Part shown: positions 33,182 through 44,849 of the stretch, one piece after another
How positions within the stretch are numbered: position 1 is the stretch's first letter
How the letters are laid out: the number at the start of each line of letters is the position of its first letter
DNA from: Brachypodium distachyon
Taxonomy: Eukaryota; Streptophyta; Magnoliopsida; Poales; Poaceae
Direction: 5' to 3'
Assembly: GCF_000005505.3 (NCBI RefSeq)
Contig: NC_016133.3
Coordinates: 53,657,237 to 53,721,236, forward strand
Length of the DNA stretch: 64,000 nt
Notes under the pieces: generated by a model
Database searches by the model: none
Told to the model about the DNA's origin: nothing
What the model saw: the letters and a program-made list of their open reading frames with translations, nothing else
Translations under genes and position numbers: made by a program

Positions 33182-35269
33182 GGTGTGGCCGGCCGCAGCT
33201 CCTCCTCGGCCCTTTTTCCCCGACGGCGCCGATGTCGGCCGGGCGCCGGACGGGCGAATCTCTCTCGAGCCGCGCCTTTCCTCCTGCTCTGTCCTGGGTT
33301 ATCTTTCTCGTGAAGGGAACCGGCTCACAACGGGGTGGTGGTAGTACGGGCAATGGAACAGAGAGACAGACGCGGATGGATCCGGTGGGCTGTAAAAGGC
33401 GAGCGAGCGAGAGGAGATGCGGATGCGGATGACGGAGGAGGAGGCGGGGAAGGTGGCAACGCGGTCGGTAGGAGGAGAAGGATGGTTCTGGACGAGGGCG
33501 GGCGGGCGGCGCCGCGAAGCAACAGCAACAGTCAAGGCTGGCTCCCGGTAGGCCGGGGGGGAGAGAAAGGAAAGCCGTAGTGACTGGAGGAGTGATTAAC
33601 TGCCGCTCCGGGGGGTCCGTCCGTAACACCTCCTCCCCCACCAACCGAGTTTAGTGGCAGTAATAAAAGGAAGCAATAAAAACGGGAGTGATTCTCGCGA
33701 TGCTAAAATTCCCCAACGTTCATCGCTGACGTAACCGCTCGTCTTGCAGACAAGGGAAGGGAGCCAACCGTTGCCAGCCACGCCCCTCTCTGCATCATGC
33801 ACGTGGTATCTCGTAGTATATGTTCGGTCCATCAGCTAACCAGTGATGGGAGATCTGTATTCGGCTGACGCCGCCGAGACGTTCGGGCAGCTCCATCCAT
33901 ACCTGCCGCGTCAACGTGCCGCAAACAAACTTCGCCACACGCCAGTAACAAAGACAACAGGAGGATTGCGGAGTACTCCTGCTACGGCATATCAATTCAT
34001 TTCTCTTCGGACACGAGTACCGCGAGGCATAACGCAACGTGTAAAGCTGTTTTCTAGCAGCGGGTCGCAACACAAATACTTTCTCGATTTTCCTGGGCTT
34101 CCTCGCTGGCGCTCTGGCCGTGCACTGGACTTCTGGTGCCTGCACCTGTACCATGCACGGGCCCAGCTCATCCCCATCACTCCATCAAGGCCACAACACC
34201 TTTCCATCATAGGGTCCCGCGTTCCTTGCGCAGTGCTTGGACATTGTTAATCCCTTCCATAATCTTTGTTTTGTGTAGTCTAGACTCTAGATCCTCTCCC
34301 TTTTCACGTGTCTGTGCTCAACCGCGACACCAGCGGTGCAAAACTGTCATGCGAGGACTAAACTAGTAGGGCATTATTACGAGGAAGGCAGATTGTTGTC
34401 TGGTGGAGTCTCCTTGGTCCAAGTTATCTGTCCACATGTGCTCCCGAATAATTCGATCACCTAGTACAGTGGAGTATGGTTTTTGCGTCTGCGTCGGCAG
34501 CTGCAGCCAAATCATAGTACCAAATTGCTCCCACGTGATGACGGCAGTTAAACCTTAGCTTATGTTCGGATACAGCACCACATTTTACTCTCTTTTTTTT
34601 AGCGAAGCACCACCTTTTACTTGCTTGTACATGACAGAATCGGAAAGAATTTCCTAGACCCACTAAATGAGCTCTAAAGGCCTTCTTTTATCGTCATTGA
34701 TTGATGCGCTAATTCGCGGAACATCAAGCGCGCCATGATTTTTGCTTAACTTCAAAAAAGGTATGTACTGGTGAAGGAGGGCCAGAATTTGTCGTTGAGA
34801 GATTGAGAATATACTTGCTCTGCCTATTTGGCTCACACGTGAGCACAGATCGTCTCTCTCCTGTGTTTCTTTTGCGGTTTTGCTAAGTCTGACTCGACTG
34901 AGAAATCGATGAGCCCGTAATACAGAAGCAAACGATCGATCCTTCCGGTCCATCTTTCCGTCGGCTTCACTACGATAGGTGGGTCACGGCCTTGTGGGTT
35001 TATTTACGGCTAGGATAAAGGTTTTTGGGCTGGTGTGACTATGGATTTTTTATTTGTGTTTAGACCTTTCGAATTGATGTTCTATTAACGAAAAATAAAA
35101 TATCATGATTATAACTGTAATTTTCTCGGGCAATGTATTAGTGTTCGTATCACTTACATTTCCTTTAATACTCAGCGTCCACCCTATGGGCAATTCACAT
35201 ATCAACAATGTGAAATCTTTTTTATTTTAAAAACTTTTTTTTAAAAAAATCCCTCCTATTTTCACATGC

Positions 35270-35480
35270 AATTTTTAGAATCACACATAAACTTTCAACT
35301 GCAATTTTCTAGAATGGCGCATAAACTGTCACCTACAATTTTTTAGAATCGCGCATAAACTTTCACCTCCAATTTTTAGAATCGCGCATAAAATTTCACT
35401 TCAGTTTGTAGACGCGCGCATAAATTTTCACCTGCAATTTTTAGAATTGCACATAAAATTTCACCTACAATTTTTAAAAT
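35270..35480. repeat. AT-rich minisatellite, unit about 33-34 bp, six or more copies
   Basis: Units follow the pattern AATTTTTAGAATCGCGCATA then AACTTTCACCTGC, repeated from about 35270 to 35480 with substitutions in each copy. No spacers of unrelated sequence separate the copies. Confidence 0.85.
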
Positions 35481-37914
35481 TTGATTGTTATTATTTTTGT
35501 TGCTTTTTTCTTTTCTCCGTGGCATTGGTTGTGTTGTGCAAGTGTGCTTTCGTCAGGATCAGTAATTTTCAAATTTCAATTTTTTGACTTCGTTTTAAAT
35601 TTGTAGTAATACACATGAGAAGTATATAAGTGGGGAATGGATTTATGTTGTACGGTGGTATTAAGGCAAGACAAAACGCAGGATGATGTATCACCGCTCA
35701 CCAAACTCTCGAAAGCAAACACGAATTGGAAACAGGAAAGAAAGCGAAGACGACCGTCGATCCCTTTGTCTTCAAGCTGGGACGGGCTGATGCGAGGCAT
35801 TAGCTGTCACGATAAGGCCTTCAATCAGCAGCGTGCCGGCTGGATGGCCATTGTTACGTGCCAGGTCGCCGAACGGATTACGACCACACGGTCGGTCGGT
35901 CTCAGGGTGGCAACGCTCTGGTGGTCGATCGCCCGGCGGCTCACACCTCTAGGACCCGATCGAGCAAACATCACGACGGGAACAGAACGCCTTTGCTTAA
36001 AGCTACAGGCTACAGCTACTCCTTGTCGGCCGTGGCATATAAATGGAAGGAAAACCCTCCGTAGTAGCCATCGTGGGGCTTGTGGGAGTGAGGGGGTCGA
36101 TCGGCGACGCATCTGCGGCCCGACACGAACATGCGGACTACTACGCGCAGACGGTGCACGCAACCTGAAGGAAGGTGGCGTAGATTAGCCCCATCACGGT
36201 ATCACACCGTGCCCTGCCCTGCCGGGGCCAGCACCCAAACGGTAAAACTCGCAGCGGCTTTGGCGTTTCGCGGTATGTGTGTTTACGTGACGACGAGCTC
36301 CGCGTCCCGGTATGATGGGTCTCCTGCCGCTCCAGGGTATGGAGGTATGGCCCCTTGTTTTTCTTCGCGGCCGCGCGGATCCGCCCGCTCCCGCTGGCTC
36401 CCCTCTTTTTTCCGGTTGTGCGTGCCGCTGAAACACGACACGGCCATACTCGGGGACGACGGCTCGCCTGGGCCTCCGTGCCCGATGGTCCCTTCCTTTG
36501 TTCAGCTGGGCTGGTACACACACTTTACACGGCTGCCGTCCACATACGCTGGTTCTTCCACCAAATCGATAGATTACCAATTTACCATGCTTACTGCAGA
36601 CATGTCTACTACGTTTTCTTGGATCGGTGACGGTTACTTGTAGTCATGTTCTTGCTGGAAGACGGGATATCAGACAGAGCGTATGGCAGGTTGCCAGCAG
36701 GACTTCAGGAGCAGCAGGAGTACTGAAGAGATGAAGAGACGATACGGAGTACGGAGTGATTTACCATCGCATGTCCGGCCGTCAGCAGATTCAGCTTCTG
36801 CTCCGGGGCATAGCAATGCTGCTCGGCTCCTCGAAAAAGAAAGCAATGCTGGGCTGCAAATGCACGATCCGAAATCAAATAATTTATCGGCCATCCCGAA
36901 AAAATATATGAGCACGCGCGCGCGCGAGGTACTGGCTAATCTGCTACGGGGCCAATTGTGGCTAGGCCTCCATAGCCCATTAGTACAGGAAATACGTACT
37001 AGTATAGTTTACGCTTTTCGCAAGGGCTAAGTTTTTTTGGGCTTTATGGACTTCCACATCCGGTACGAAGCGACGAACGCCTGTGATGTTTTTCCATTTT
37101 CCATCGTGCAGCCCCGATGGTGATTTCATTTTCTTGTCTCTTGTTCGCTCGTATTCTCGTCTCGCCTGGCTTTCCTTCAAGCCTTTCAATGCACCTTGTA
37201 AAAAAAAAGTCTTCAATGGATCGAGGAGAAAAAAAGCGTGAGATCTGAAACGTAACAAGTTTTTTCCTGGTCTTATAACGCGGTATATACGTGACCGATA
37301 AGACGATAATGTCTTTCTCTTCTGCACGATGTTCAGTTATACTAGTATGCATAGTACGGAAACGTCTCATCGATGGTAGGAGGGGAGATTACAGAAGCTT
37401 TCCCTCTCGAGTGAGGCCACATTTTTCGTTCTTTTGCGATACTTAACGGCTAACTTTCAGGATATGATTACCCGAAACAAAACAAAAAAACTTCCAGGAT
37501 ATGACATGGCCAGTCAACACCCTGGGCACGTTTCCAGCAAAGCTACTACCGGTATTTATTTTTAAATACCGATATATTTGGACCCATAAAATAATTGAAC
37601 TCGTTCGATGATACAGTATTACTAAGAGCAAGTCCAGCAGTTCCTCAAAGCCTCCCCTATACCAAATTTGGGGGGGGAGTCCAAAATCAACATCCAGCAG
37701 TTCTCCTAAAGCCTCCCCCAAATTTCGGCTTCGTCGATCCAGGGCTCCTTCTTCCCGATGTATCGGGGAGCCCGATCCCTCCCCCGATCGACGCGAGGTT
37801 GTCCCTCCCGCCAAAAAACCATGCCCTCGCCCTCTTTCTCCTTTCTCCCGCCACGAGCCGGCCGGGGCCAGACGCGAGGGGCGGCGGCCAGATGCGGGTG
37901 TTGGCCAGTAGGGG

Positions 37915-38252
37915 GGCGGCGGCGGCCAGCACACAGGAGAGGAAGCAGAGAGGGAGAGGGAGAGGCGTGGTTGGGGGCGGCGGCCAGCACGCAGGAGAGG
38001 AAGCAGAGAGGGAGAGGGAGAGGCACGGTTGGAAGAAAGGAGAGGAAGCAGAGAGGGAGAGGTATGCTCGGTTGGGAAGAAAGGTGGAGAGGGAGAAGTG
38101 AAGAAATAGATGAAATTATTGTAATTTTGTTAGGTGTGCATTATGTAGAGAACATTGCATTATGTAGAAAATTCGCGCCGAAGAGAATAGATGAAATTGT
38201 TGCAATTTTGCTAGATGTGCATTACGAGAGAAACATTGCATTATGTAGAAAA
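37915..38252. repeat. Direct repeats inside the Harbinger remnant
   Basis: GGAGAGGAAGCAGAGAGGGA occurs three times (about 37936, 37992 and 38039), the first two within a larger repeat starting GGCGGCCAGCAC. Further on, ATAGATGAAATT..TG.AATTTTG and CATTGCATTATGTAGAAAAT occur twice (about 38106-38172 and 38189-38252). Confidence 0.75.
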
Positions 38253-38373
38253 TGATACAGGCACCGCTTACACTCCACCATAATTTAAAAACATATTAGA
38301 GATCTCATACACTACATTATTACTACCACTTATGAAAACTACATCTCTTCGCGGATCTGCCACAAGTGCTCAA

Positions 38374-38490
38374 TCAGGAGTACTGGCACAATTTCTTCTC
38401 AAGGAAAAATAGCTATCATGTTCCTCTAGAGCTCTTACTATTGTGAGAAAAAGAGGACGGTGCATTCTATGACCTGCTATGAAAAACTTA
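38374..38490 (-). pseudogene. Fragment of PIF/Harbinger transposase N-terminal region
   Basis: The minus strand translates as HRMHRPLFLTIVRALEEHD followed by SYFSLRRNCASTPD and then a stop. This matches the remembered pattern FRM.R.LFL.IV.A.EEHD.YF..RRNA that opens plant Harbinger-family nucleases just before the LQKCTAAIRML block. A stop also lies just upstream (RRFLA then stop). The DDE catalytic part is absent, so this is a dead fragment. Confidence 0.65.
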
Positions 38491-39524
38491 AATCAGGCGA
38501 GGAATCTTCGCAAAATTGACGTGCCAAGCTTCGGCGGCGACTCATTTTGTTGTGAAAAGATGCAAGAGATATGGTGAAAACGAAATAGAAGAGGAGGCAG
38601 AAGCAAGATTGTGAGATATGAGAGCGAGCTGATCATGTATGTATAGATAAAAAAAACTAGCCGTTAGAAATCCGGCCGTTCAAAAACTAGCCGTTGGAGA
38701 GGTAACCGTTGAGTTTCAAATAGAATAGGAGAGATCTTTTAGGTGAACTGCTGGAGTTGAACAATTTTTAGGTGAAGAACTTTTTAAGGGAGTCCCCTAT
38801 TTTAAGATACAGGAGAGACATTTAATATCTAATTAAAGTAGCAGAAATTCTACGGTGAAAATTTTGCGTCAAAGTTATCGGAGGGTCCAAATTTATTACA
38901 GAAAACCAACCAATCTGATTGGTATGGAGCAATTCGAAATAGAAACGACATCGCCCTAACATCCTCTGTTTTGGAAGCACATCCAATTCCAAACCCATCC
39001 AGTTCTTTCCCTCTTCAACATAAAAAAGGACAGCCCGTGTCCAACGAATACACGAAGGGGTACGTGTTACACAGCTCGAGCCCACGCGCGGAGAAAGCGG
39101 ACGCGGCGATGTGCAGCAGCATCACGTATACAAAGCTAGAGATCGGCGAGAACGCACGCCATAAGGTGCAGGAGCACGTGTTCAGCCCTGCAGGTACACA
39201 TGCATGTCTTTCGTTGATTCCACTGCCGATCCATCGATTCCAGATTGTTGCCATGATTAATTAACCGACCAATTGTTGTGGAAAATTTTGGCCTAATCGA
39301 ATTGCCGTCACCAGGCCAAAAGCCTCGCTCCTTCCAAATTGCGCCCTGTCAGATGCGTGTAGTTCTTGCCCCCCGGAAGAAGAGGCATACATGCATATTT
39401 TGTTTATCCCTAGGAAGAGAAGAGGAAGTTCAAACTGATCGGTACGAAAGCTTTATTTAGTCATACTAATTAATGAAAAGTTCCACACAAAATTTATAGT
39501 TTGAACCTGTGTTCCTATGAGATA

Positions 39525-39734
39525 CTCTCTCCATTTCACAAAGAATGGCACGCACGCACTTCAAGATTTTACAAATTTATGTGTTACAAAAATTATATCA
39601 TTGGATTCGTATTTCAAAAAGGTTTCCAACGATATAAAATTTGTAACCTATAATCTACATATAATTGATCTAATTGTTGGTCAAAATTCGATCTCGAAAA
39701 GCGTGGGCGTCATTTTTTGTGAAAAAGGAGGGAG
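39525..39734. mobile_element. Stowaway-type MITE
   Basis: TA at 39523-39524 and 39735-39736 flank ends CTCTCTCCATTTCACAAAGA and TTTTGTGAAAAAGGAGGGAG. Subterminal arms such as TTTACAAATTTATG and AAATTTGTAAC pair. Confidence 0.8.
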
Positions 39735-41162
39735 TATACTTAATTTGAACAAAAATATAAGAGTAAGTTTCACGAAACCACACATTGTGAAGTAAGGTTT
39801 CACGGCAACACAATTAACGATAATCCTCTCACAGTTCCACAACTCTTGAGTAACCAACTTTCAGTTTAATAGTCGGTCCGACAGTGTTTCCGACATGTGT
39901 GGCACACATGTAAGTGTATGTGTGGCAAAATACCTGGTCAGTGACCTAAACCGTTAACCCCTGTCCAATCCACGAACCTAGAGGAGATCAAGAACGGGTC
40001 AAGTAAAAATCCCGTTAAGATATGGCATGGTACTCACATCTGAGTCTATCTATCGGAATTGCTATCAAAATGCACTAACCTGTAGATTTGTCTTTTAGGG
40101 ATGTGCCTAGAGAGTTGTGATTCGGTGAGAAAATTAGCATTAACTATGATTTCATTATACGAGTCTAGCCGTGCAATCTGCGTGGGACACCCCGCTAGTT
40201 TTAGGAGAACTGTTGGACTTGTCCTAGCTACTCCTGCTCCACCGCTAAATTTGAACCCATCCAATATGAGGAACTTCAATTTGAACCCATCAAATACGGA
40301 GGAACTTCTCGTTAAAAATGGGAGCAAGAAGGCATCTTTGAAATTTCTAAGGTGCATGTCAAGACTTCCTGATGGTGACCAGTCACCAGAAGTGGCAAAA
40401 ACAGCAAAATTATCCTATTCATATTTAGTCATCCGTCCCCTCGAATTAAAAATCCGAGCACTGGAACCGGACCGATTGATTGAACGCAGCTGCTTTCAGG
40501 TGGTCGGAAGAGAGGCGCACAGATGCTTTTAGGACAAGAAAGCACCTTCACAGAAAACATAGACGCTGGAAAGCATGGTCACATTTCCAGGCTACTATTT
40601 TCGATCTTTTAAAATCTGTCAGGATTCTTTGTGGACCTTTGATGTATAGTACAAATCTGAGCAAAATATTACAAATTTATCGTGAAATAATCAAATAAAA
40701 CCCCTCTTTCCAACAGGACCTCAAGCCTCCACATCGTGCAGAAACAAGTACGAAGTATGAATCATGGCTTGTAATTTCAAGTATCAACTCTTTTAGTACT
40801 GCAAGCTATCACAAATTGAACAGGTGGACACCTTTCGTTAAAAACACCGAGAAGGCGGCTGTTGATGTACAAGAAATCTTAACCGGGCAGAACGCCCAAT
40901 GGCAAGAGCAATCAACGAATACATAGTCCTCGCTTAAAACCAGAAACGAAAAGCTAGACATCATTCATTCGCAACCTGGCCGGACACACTATTTACATAT
41001 TAGCATCGTTCTACTCTTTGTTTGCCAGGCATGCACGCATTGCTGTCACCAACTCACGATCGTGAATAATAGAACATGGCCAACGACCGAAGTTACCAAA
41101 ACCCTGACCAGTCTTGATCCCACGTGCCATCTGACTCCGATCCTGGTCGGCTCTGGTCTGTC

Positions 41163-44100
41163 TCACACCGTTGGATTGTCCCTGTCCGTCACGTCGTGCT
41201 CCCGGGTCGTCACCTGGTAGTGCTGCGTCCACCCGGAGGACGACGCGTAGTACGACGACGAGGAGTTCGTCGTCACGGCCGTGCTGTTCCCCGACGTCGG
41301 CAAGCCCACGTCATCCTCGTCCTCGATCGCCACCGGCAGAGCGGGCCACATGAACGCCGGCTTCTCCGTCGGCACGTCGGGCGGCGGCGCGGAGCGCGCC
41401 AGGATCTGCACCACGGCGCGCGCCCTGGGCCTTTCCCCGGGGTTCGGGTGGCTGCAGGCGAGGCCCAGCAGCAGGAGCCGCTCGGCGTCCCCCTCGTCGA
41501 ACGCCCCGCCCAGCCTCGGGTCCACGGCGTCCAGGATCCGGCCCGGCCCAGCGCCGTGGAGCTTCCACACGGCCTCCAGCAGCTGGCTGCACCCGGCCTG
41601 GTTGCTGCAGGTGACGCGGCGGCCGGAGACGACCTCCAGGATGACGGCGCCGAAGCCGAAGAGGTCCGACTCCCGCGTGGCCCGGCCCGTGTGGAAGCAC
41701 TCGGGCGCGATGTAGCCCAGCGTGCCCGGGACGCCGATCTTGTCCGTGTAGGATGTCTTGTCGGACTCCAGCGCCCGCGCCAGCCCGAAGTCGCCGAGCC
41801 TGGCGTTGAAGGCGGCGTCCAGCATGATGTTGGACGGCTTGATGTCACGGTGGATCACGCGGGCGTCGTACTCGTGGTGGAGGTAGTTCAGGGCGGAGGC
41901 CACGCCGGACACCACGTTGTAGCGCTGCTCCCAGGTCAGGACCGGGGATTCGGGCCCGCCGAAGAGGTGCCTGTCCAGGCTGCCGTTGGGCATGAAGTCG
42001 TACACCAGCAGCAGCACGCCGTTCTGGTGGCACCAACCTGCACATTCACCGTCCGTGATCAGTTAATTTCCACGATGTGAAAATTGAACAGAGAAGTATA
42101 GATTGCGACTTTCTTTTTGTACGCGGTTGTTCTGAGATGATCAGTGCTCCCTCACTTTGTCCGGCGTACCGTTCTACAACTACCAAATACTCTTACTCAG
42201 TAACTTTTTCTCGTAATCAAGTAAGCAAATGGTATCCGCGAACTAATTAGACAGGTCAAATCTTGCTTTGTCAAATTGTGACCCGGGTATTTTATGCAAT
42301 CCCCGCAAAAAAATAATATCATATGCATAGTTCAATATTCAATATTCAGTCACACTCCTCAATCCTCACATAAGCATGTGAACTAGTCATGGTTTTAGAG
42401 GTGCCAACTGGGGTTTATCCCAACTCTGCTTGGTGCTCATATAAATATTTTAAGCAATCCCAAATCATACTCCTCTATCCTCATGTAAGTATTTTATGCA
42501 ATCCCAAATAATACTCCTCAATCATCATATGAGTATTTTATGCAATCCCCGCAAAAGAAGAGTATTACCCTGACTCCGTCTATGTCTTTACCCTTTGACT
42601 CGTCGTGCTTTGGAAAATTCCTTATTGTTATCTACTGAAAGACGCGGTTTGAAACTGTTTCCGTGGTTACATAACATGCGTATTATAAGTTTCGTTAAGA
42701 TGAGTCTTTAACCGAGTATATTCATACATGGTTTATATGATACAAATCACAATTATCAGCAAGTAGTTTCGAAAAATGAATGTTTAAAATGTATACTATG
42801 AATTTTGGTCAAGATTTTGTCTTAACGAACTTGAGTACACCATATACTATGAACCAGGGGGTGACACACGAGACTACTTCATTTTTACATACTCCCTCCG
42901 TCCAACAAAAGATGTCTCAAGTTTGTCAAAATTTGGATGTATCCAAACATGACTTAGTATATAAATGCATTCAAATTTAGTCAAAGTTGAGACATCGGGA
43001 GTACCATTTTTGTCATGCAAAAAAGATCATTTTTGGGGACCATCGAAATCCTTACATTCGATTTGACATAGTTGTGACAGTTTTATATGCCGTCTACTCT
43101 TATCAGCGCTTGATATGTATGAAGTGCAAAACTAACTAGATATCTCCAAGATTGAAACAACTACGATGTTGACTGGCATTTATGCAAAAAAAAAAGATTT
43201 TATGTCGTTGACATATGGTTCTGGCCGGCTGGCCCCCCACATGTCCAATGACACAGGGGTTGACATTCATCTCTCGGTTATTATTGTGCAAGAAGAAGGT
43301 TGTGAACTGAAATGAGTTCCTTACCGAGGAGCTTGACGAGATTGCGGTGCCGAAGGAGGTTGATGATGCTAAGCTCAGCAAGGAAGTCCTCCTGCCCCTT
43401 GGTGTTGGCTCCGGAGAACTGCTTCACGGCCACCTGCACGCTCTGGCCATTTTCTCCGAGCACGGTGGCGCGGTACACCACACCATACCCTCCCTGCCCC
43501 AGCTTCATCTTCTCGTCGAAGTTGTTGGTCCCTTTCCTCAGCTCCTTGTACTCGAACTCCTTGGGCACCCCAGGGATGCTCCTGAAATCAAAGGTGTTCT
43601 TACGGAACACCGAGCTCGGGTCGTCCCGGATCTTCCTCCGCCTTTTCACGACGTACAGCCCGGCCAACAGCACGAATGCCAGGGCAACGGCGGACGGCAC
43701 GCCGACGACCAACCCGAGCTTCCAGCCGGTCAAAACCGGCTTACTGGTTTTGCCGCCGCCGTCGTCGGGGAGAACCTCGACCGTCATGTTCCACATGAGC
43801 ACGCAGTTGAGCTGGTACTGCACGCCCGTGGACGCCGAGAAGCCGAAGAAGGCCTTTTTCCCGAGGAGCACCGCCGAGAGGTCCAGCGGCGCGTCGAGCA
43901 CGGCGGTCCCCGGCCTGCTCCCGTTCTTGGCCATGTACACCCACACGTGCCGCGACGTGCCGTTGTACTCGACCCAGACCATGTAGTTGCCGTCGTCGAC
44001 CTTGATGTCATTGGGCGCGAGATGGATACCGAAGGGCGTGAGCGAGGCGGCGTGCCTGGAGGACCGGACGCCGTTCACGTCGATGCCGACGTGGTTGTCG

Positions 44101-44705
44101 TCCGGGTCGTAGGGCTGCTTCACGGCGTCCAGCTCCACGGCCGCGAACCCGTTGGTGGCGTTGCCATCGGTGGACGCGTTGGTGAGGCCCAGGTACCCTC
44201 CGTGGCTGCCCGGGGGCGGCACGACGTCGCCGGTCGACGCGACGACGAAGGCGAGCCCTTCTCCCTTGGAGGTCTCGTTGACCCGGTAGAGGTTGACCTT
44301 GAAGACGGTGGAGAAGGAGGCGACGCGGCGGCCGTCGGCGGAGGCGTTGGAGGCGTCGGCGGCCCAGAGCACGTAGGGCGTGGCGAAGAGGACGCGGCCC
44401 GTGTGGTTGACGAGGAACTTCTCCGGGTTGTTGCTGCTGTCGGGGGTGATCTGCAGCGCGTTCTGGCTCACGGTGGAGTTGGGGGAGAAGGTCAGGTTGT
44501 TTGGGAGCTGCAGCAGCGACTTGTCGAAGCTGGGGAAGGAGAACGTGCGGAACTCCTTGCCGTCGACGCCGGTGCTCGTGAAGGCGGTGGACTGGGCGCG
44601 GGCCGGAGGGAGGAATGAGCAGGCGGAGATGAACGAGAGCAGCAGGAGGAGGAGCGCGAGGCTGCTGCTGCTGGTGGCTCGTTGGCGACGGAAGGCAGGC
44701 TCCAT
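41163..44705 (-). CDS. L-type lectin-domain receptor-like kinase (LecRK)
   Basis: Two exons, 43325-44705 and 41163-42037, join in phase (G/GT gives Gly461) for 751 aa. A signal peptide (about residues 1-37) is followed by a legume-lectin domain (about 40-312) with the metal/sugar-site segment AAVELDAVKQPYDPDDNHVG. A single transmembrane helix (about 328-352) ends in KRRRK. The cytoplasmic kinase has the Gly loop GQGGYGVVY (403-411), the ATP lysine in VAVK (428), the catalytic loop HRDIKPSN (523-530), GDFGLA (542-547) and GTLGYIAPE. The key residues of an active RD kinase are present. It should sit in the plasma membrane and sense extracellular ligands; some LecRKs bind extracellular nucleotides or act in immunity, but this ligand is unknown. 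A Ser/Thr-rich tail follows. A 423-codon antisense frame is a shadow. Confidence 0.93.
42290..42560. repeat. Imperfect short repeats in the LecRK intron
   Basis: TATTTTATGCAATCCCCGCAA or close variants (TATTTTAAGCAATCCCAAAT) occur about four times. CACTCCTCAATCCTCA-like phrases lie between them, giving irregular units of about 55-60 bp. Confidence 0.6.
42655..42865. mobile_element. Degraded Stowaway-like element in the LecRK intron
   Basis: It shares ATCACAATTATCAG.AA and TTTGGTCAAGATTTTGTC.TAAC with the intact element at 15702-15938, but its outer CTCCCTCCG ends are lost. Confidence 0.45.
42892..43001. mobile_element. Stowaway-type MITE in the LecRK intron
   Basis: TA at 42890-42891 and 43002-43003 flank the left end CTCCCTCCGTCCAACAAAAG and a shortened right end GTTGAGACATCGGGAG. 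It is the same subfamily as 5722-5845. Confidence 0.85.
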
Positions 44706-44838
44706 GGGTTTGAGCGAGTTCTCAGGGGAAGAAGGGAGGAGAAATGGAGAACCGGTGGTGAAATTTATGGAGGGAATCGTGATGATGTATGTGTAGTTCT
44801 TTTCTGTACAAAAGGACCTGTAAGTTGGTGGCTCGTGG

Positions 44839-44849
44839 CTTATATAATT
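44839..44849 (-). promoter_or_regulatory. TATA box of the LecRK gene
   Basis: On the minus strand the sequence reads CAATTATATAAGCC, about 135 bp upstream of the ATG. This implies a 5' UTR of about 100 bases. Confidence 0.6.

Larger units (their letters stand above)
37626..38820 (-). mobile_element. PIF/Harbinger-type element remnant
   Basis: The left end begins GAGCAAGTCCAGCAGTTCC and repeats CCAGCAGTTC again about 65 bp inward. Near the right end (about 38744-38756) the inverse GAACTGCTGGA appears. Between them lie a GC-rich block with direct repeats and a minus-strand stretch (38374-38490) coding a transposase-like segment. The right terminus is eroded and the target duplication was not found, so boundaries are approximate. 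Confidence 0.65.
33182..41162. other. Long intergenic region between the GALS-like gene and the lectin kinase
   Basis: 33182-33600 is GC-rich and holds the GALS promoter and 5' UTR. Beyond it are a minisatellite (35270-35480), a (GC)n run near 36915, a PIF/Harbinger remnant (37626-38820) with internal repeats, and a Stowaway MITE (39525-39734). Moderate-length frames at 33.8-34.2 kb and 35.6-36.6 kb have no recognisable domain. Confidence 0.55.

Noticed and set aside
32111..33313. 400-codon open frame on the plus strand
   Set aside because: It is antisense to the GALS-like first exon; Arg/Gly/Val-rich composition and lack of motifs show a GC-bias shadow.
35270..35480. CRISPR-like array
   Set aside because: The units abut with no unique spacers and diverge along their whole length; it is a minisatellite in a plant genome.
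35637..36643. Overlapping frames of 183 and 170 codons
   Set aside because: Frames on both strands are similarly open, without motifs, start context or splice pattern; likely GC-driven.
41124..42080. 318-codon open frame on the plus strand
   Set aside because: It is a shadow of the kinase exon, which carries HRDIKPSN and DFG on the minus strand.
43347..44618. 423-codon open frame on the plus strand
   Set aside because: It is antisense to the LecRK first exon; His/Gly/Val-rich and without domains, while the minus strand has a full lectin-TM-kinase reading.
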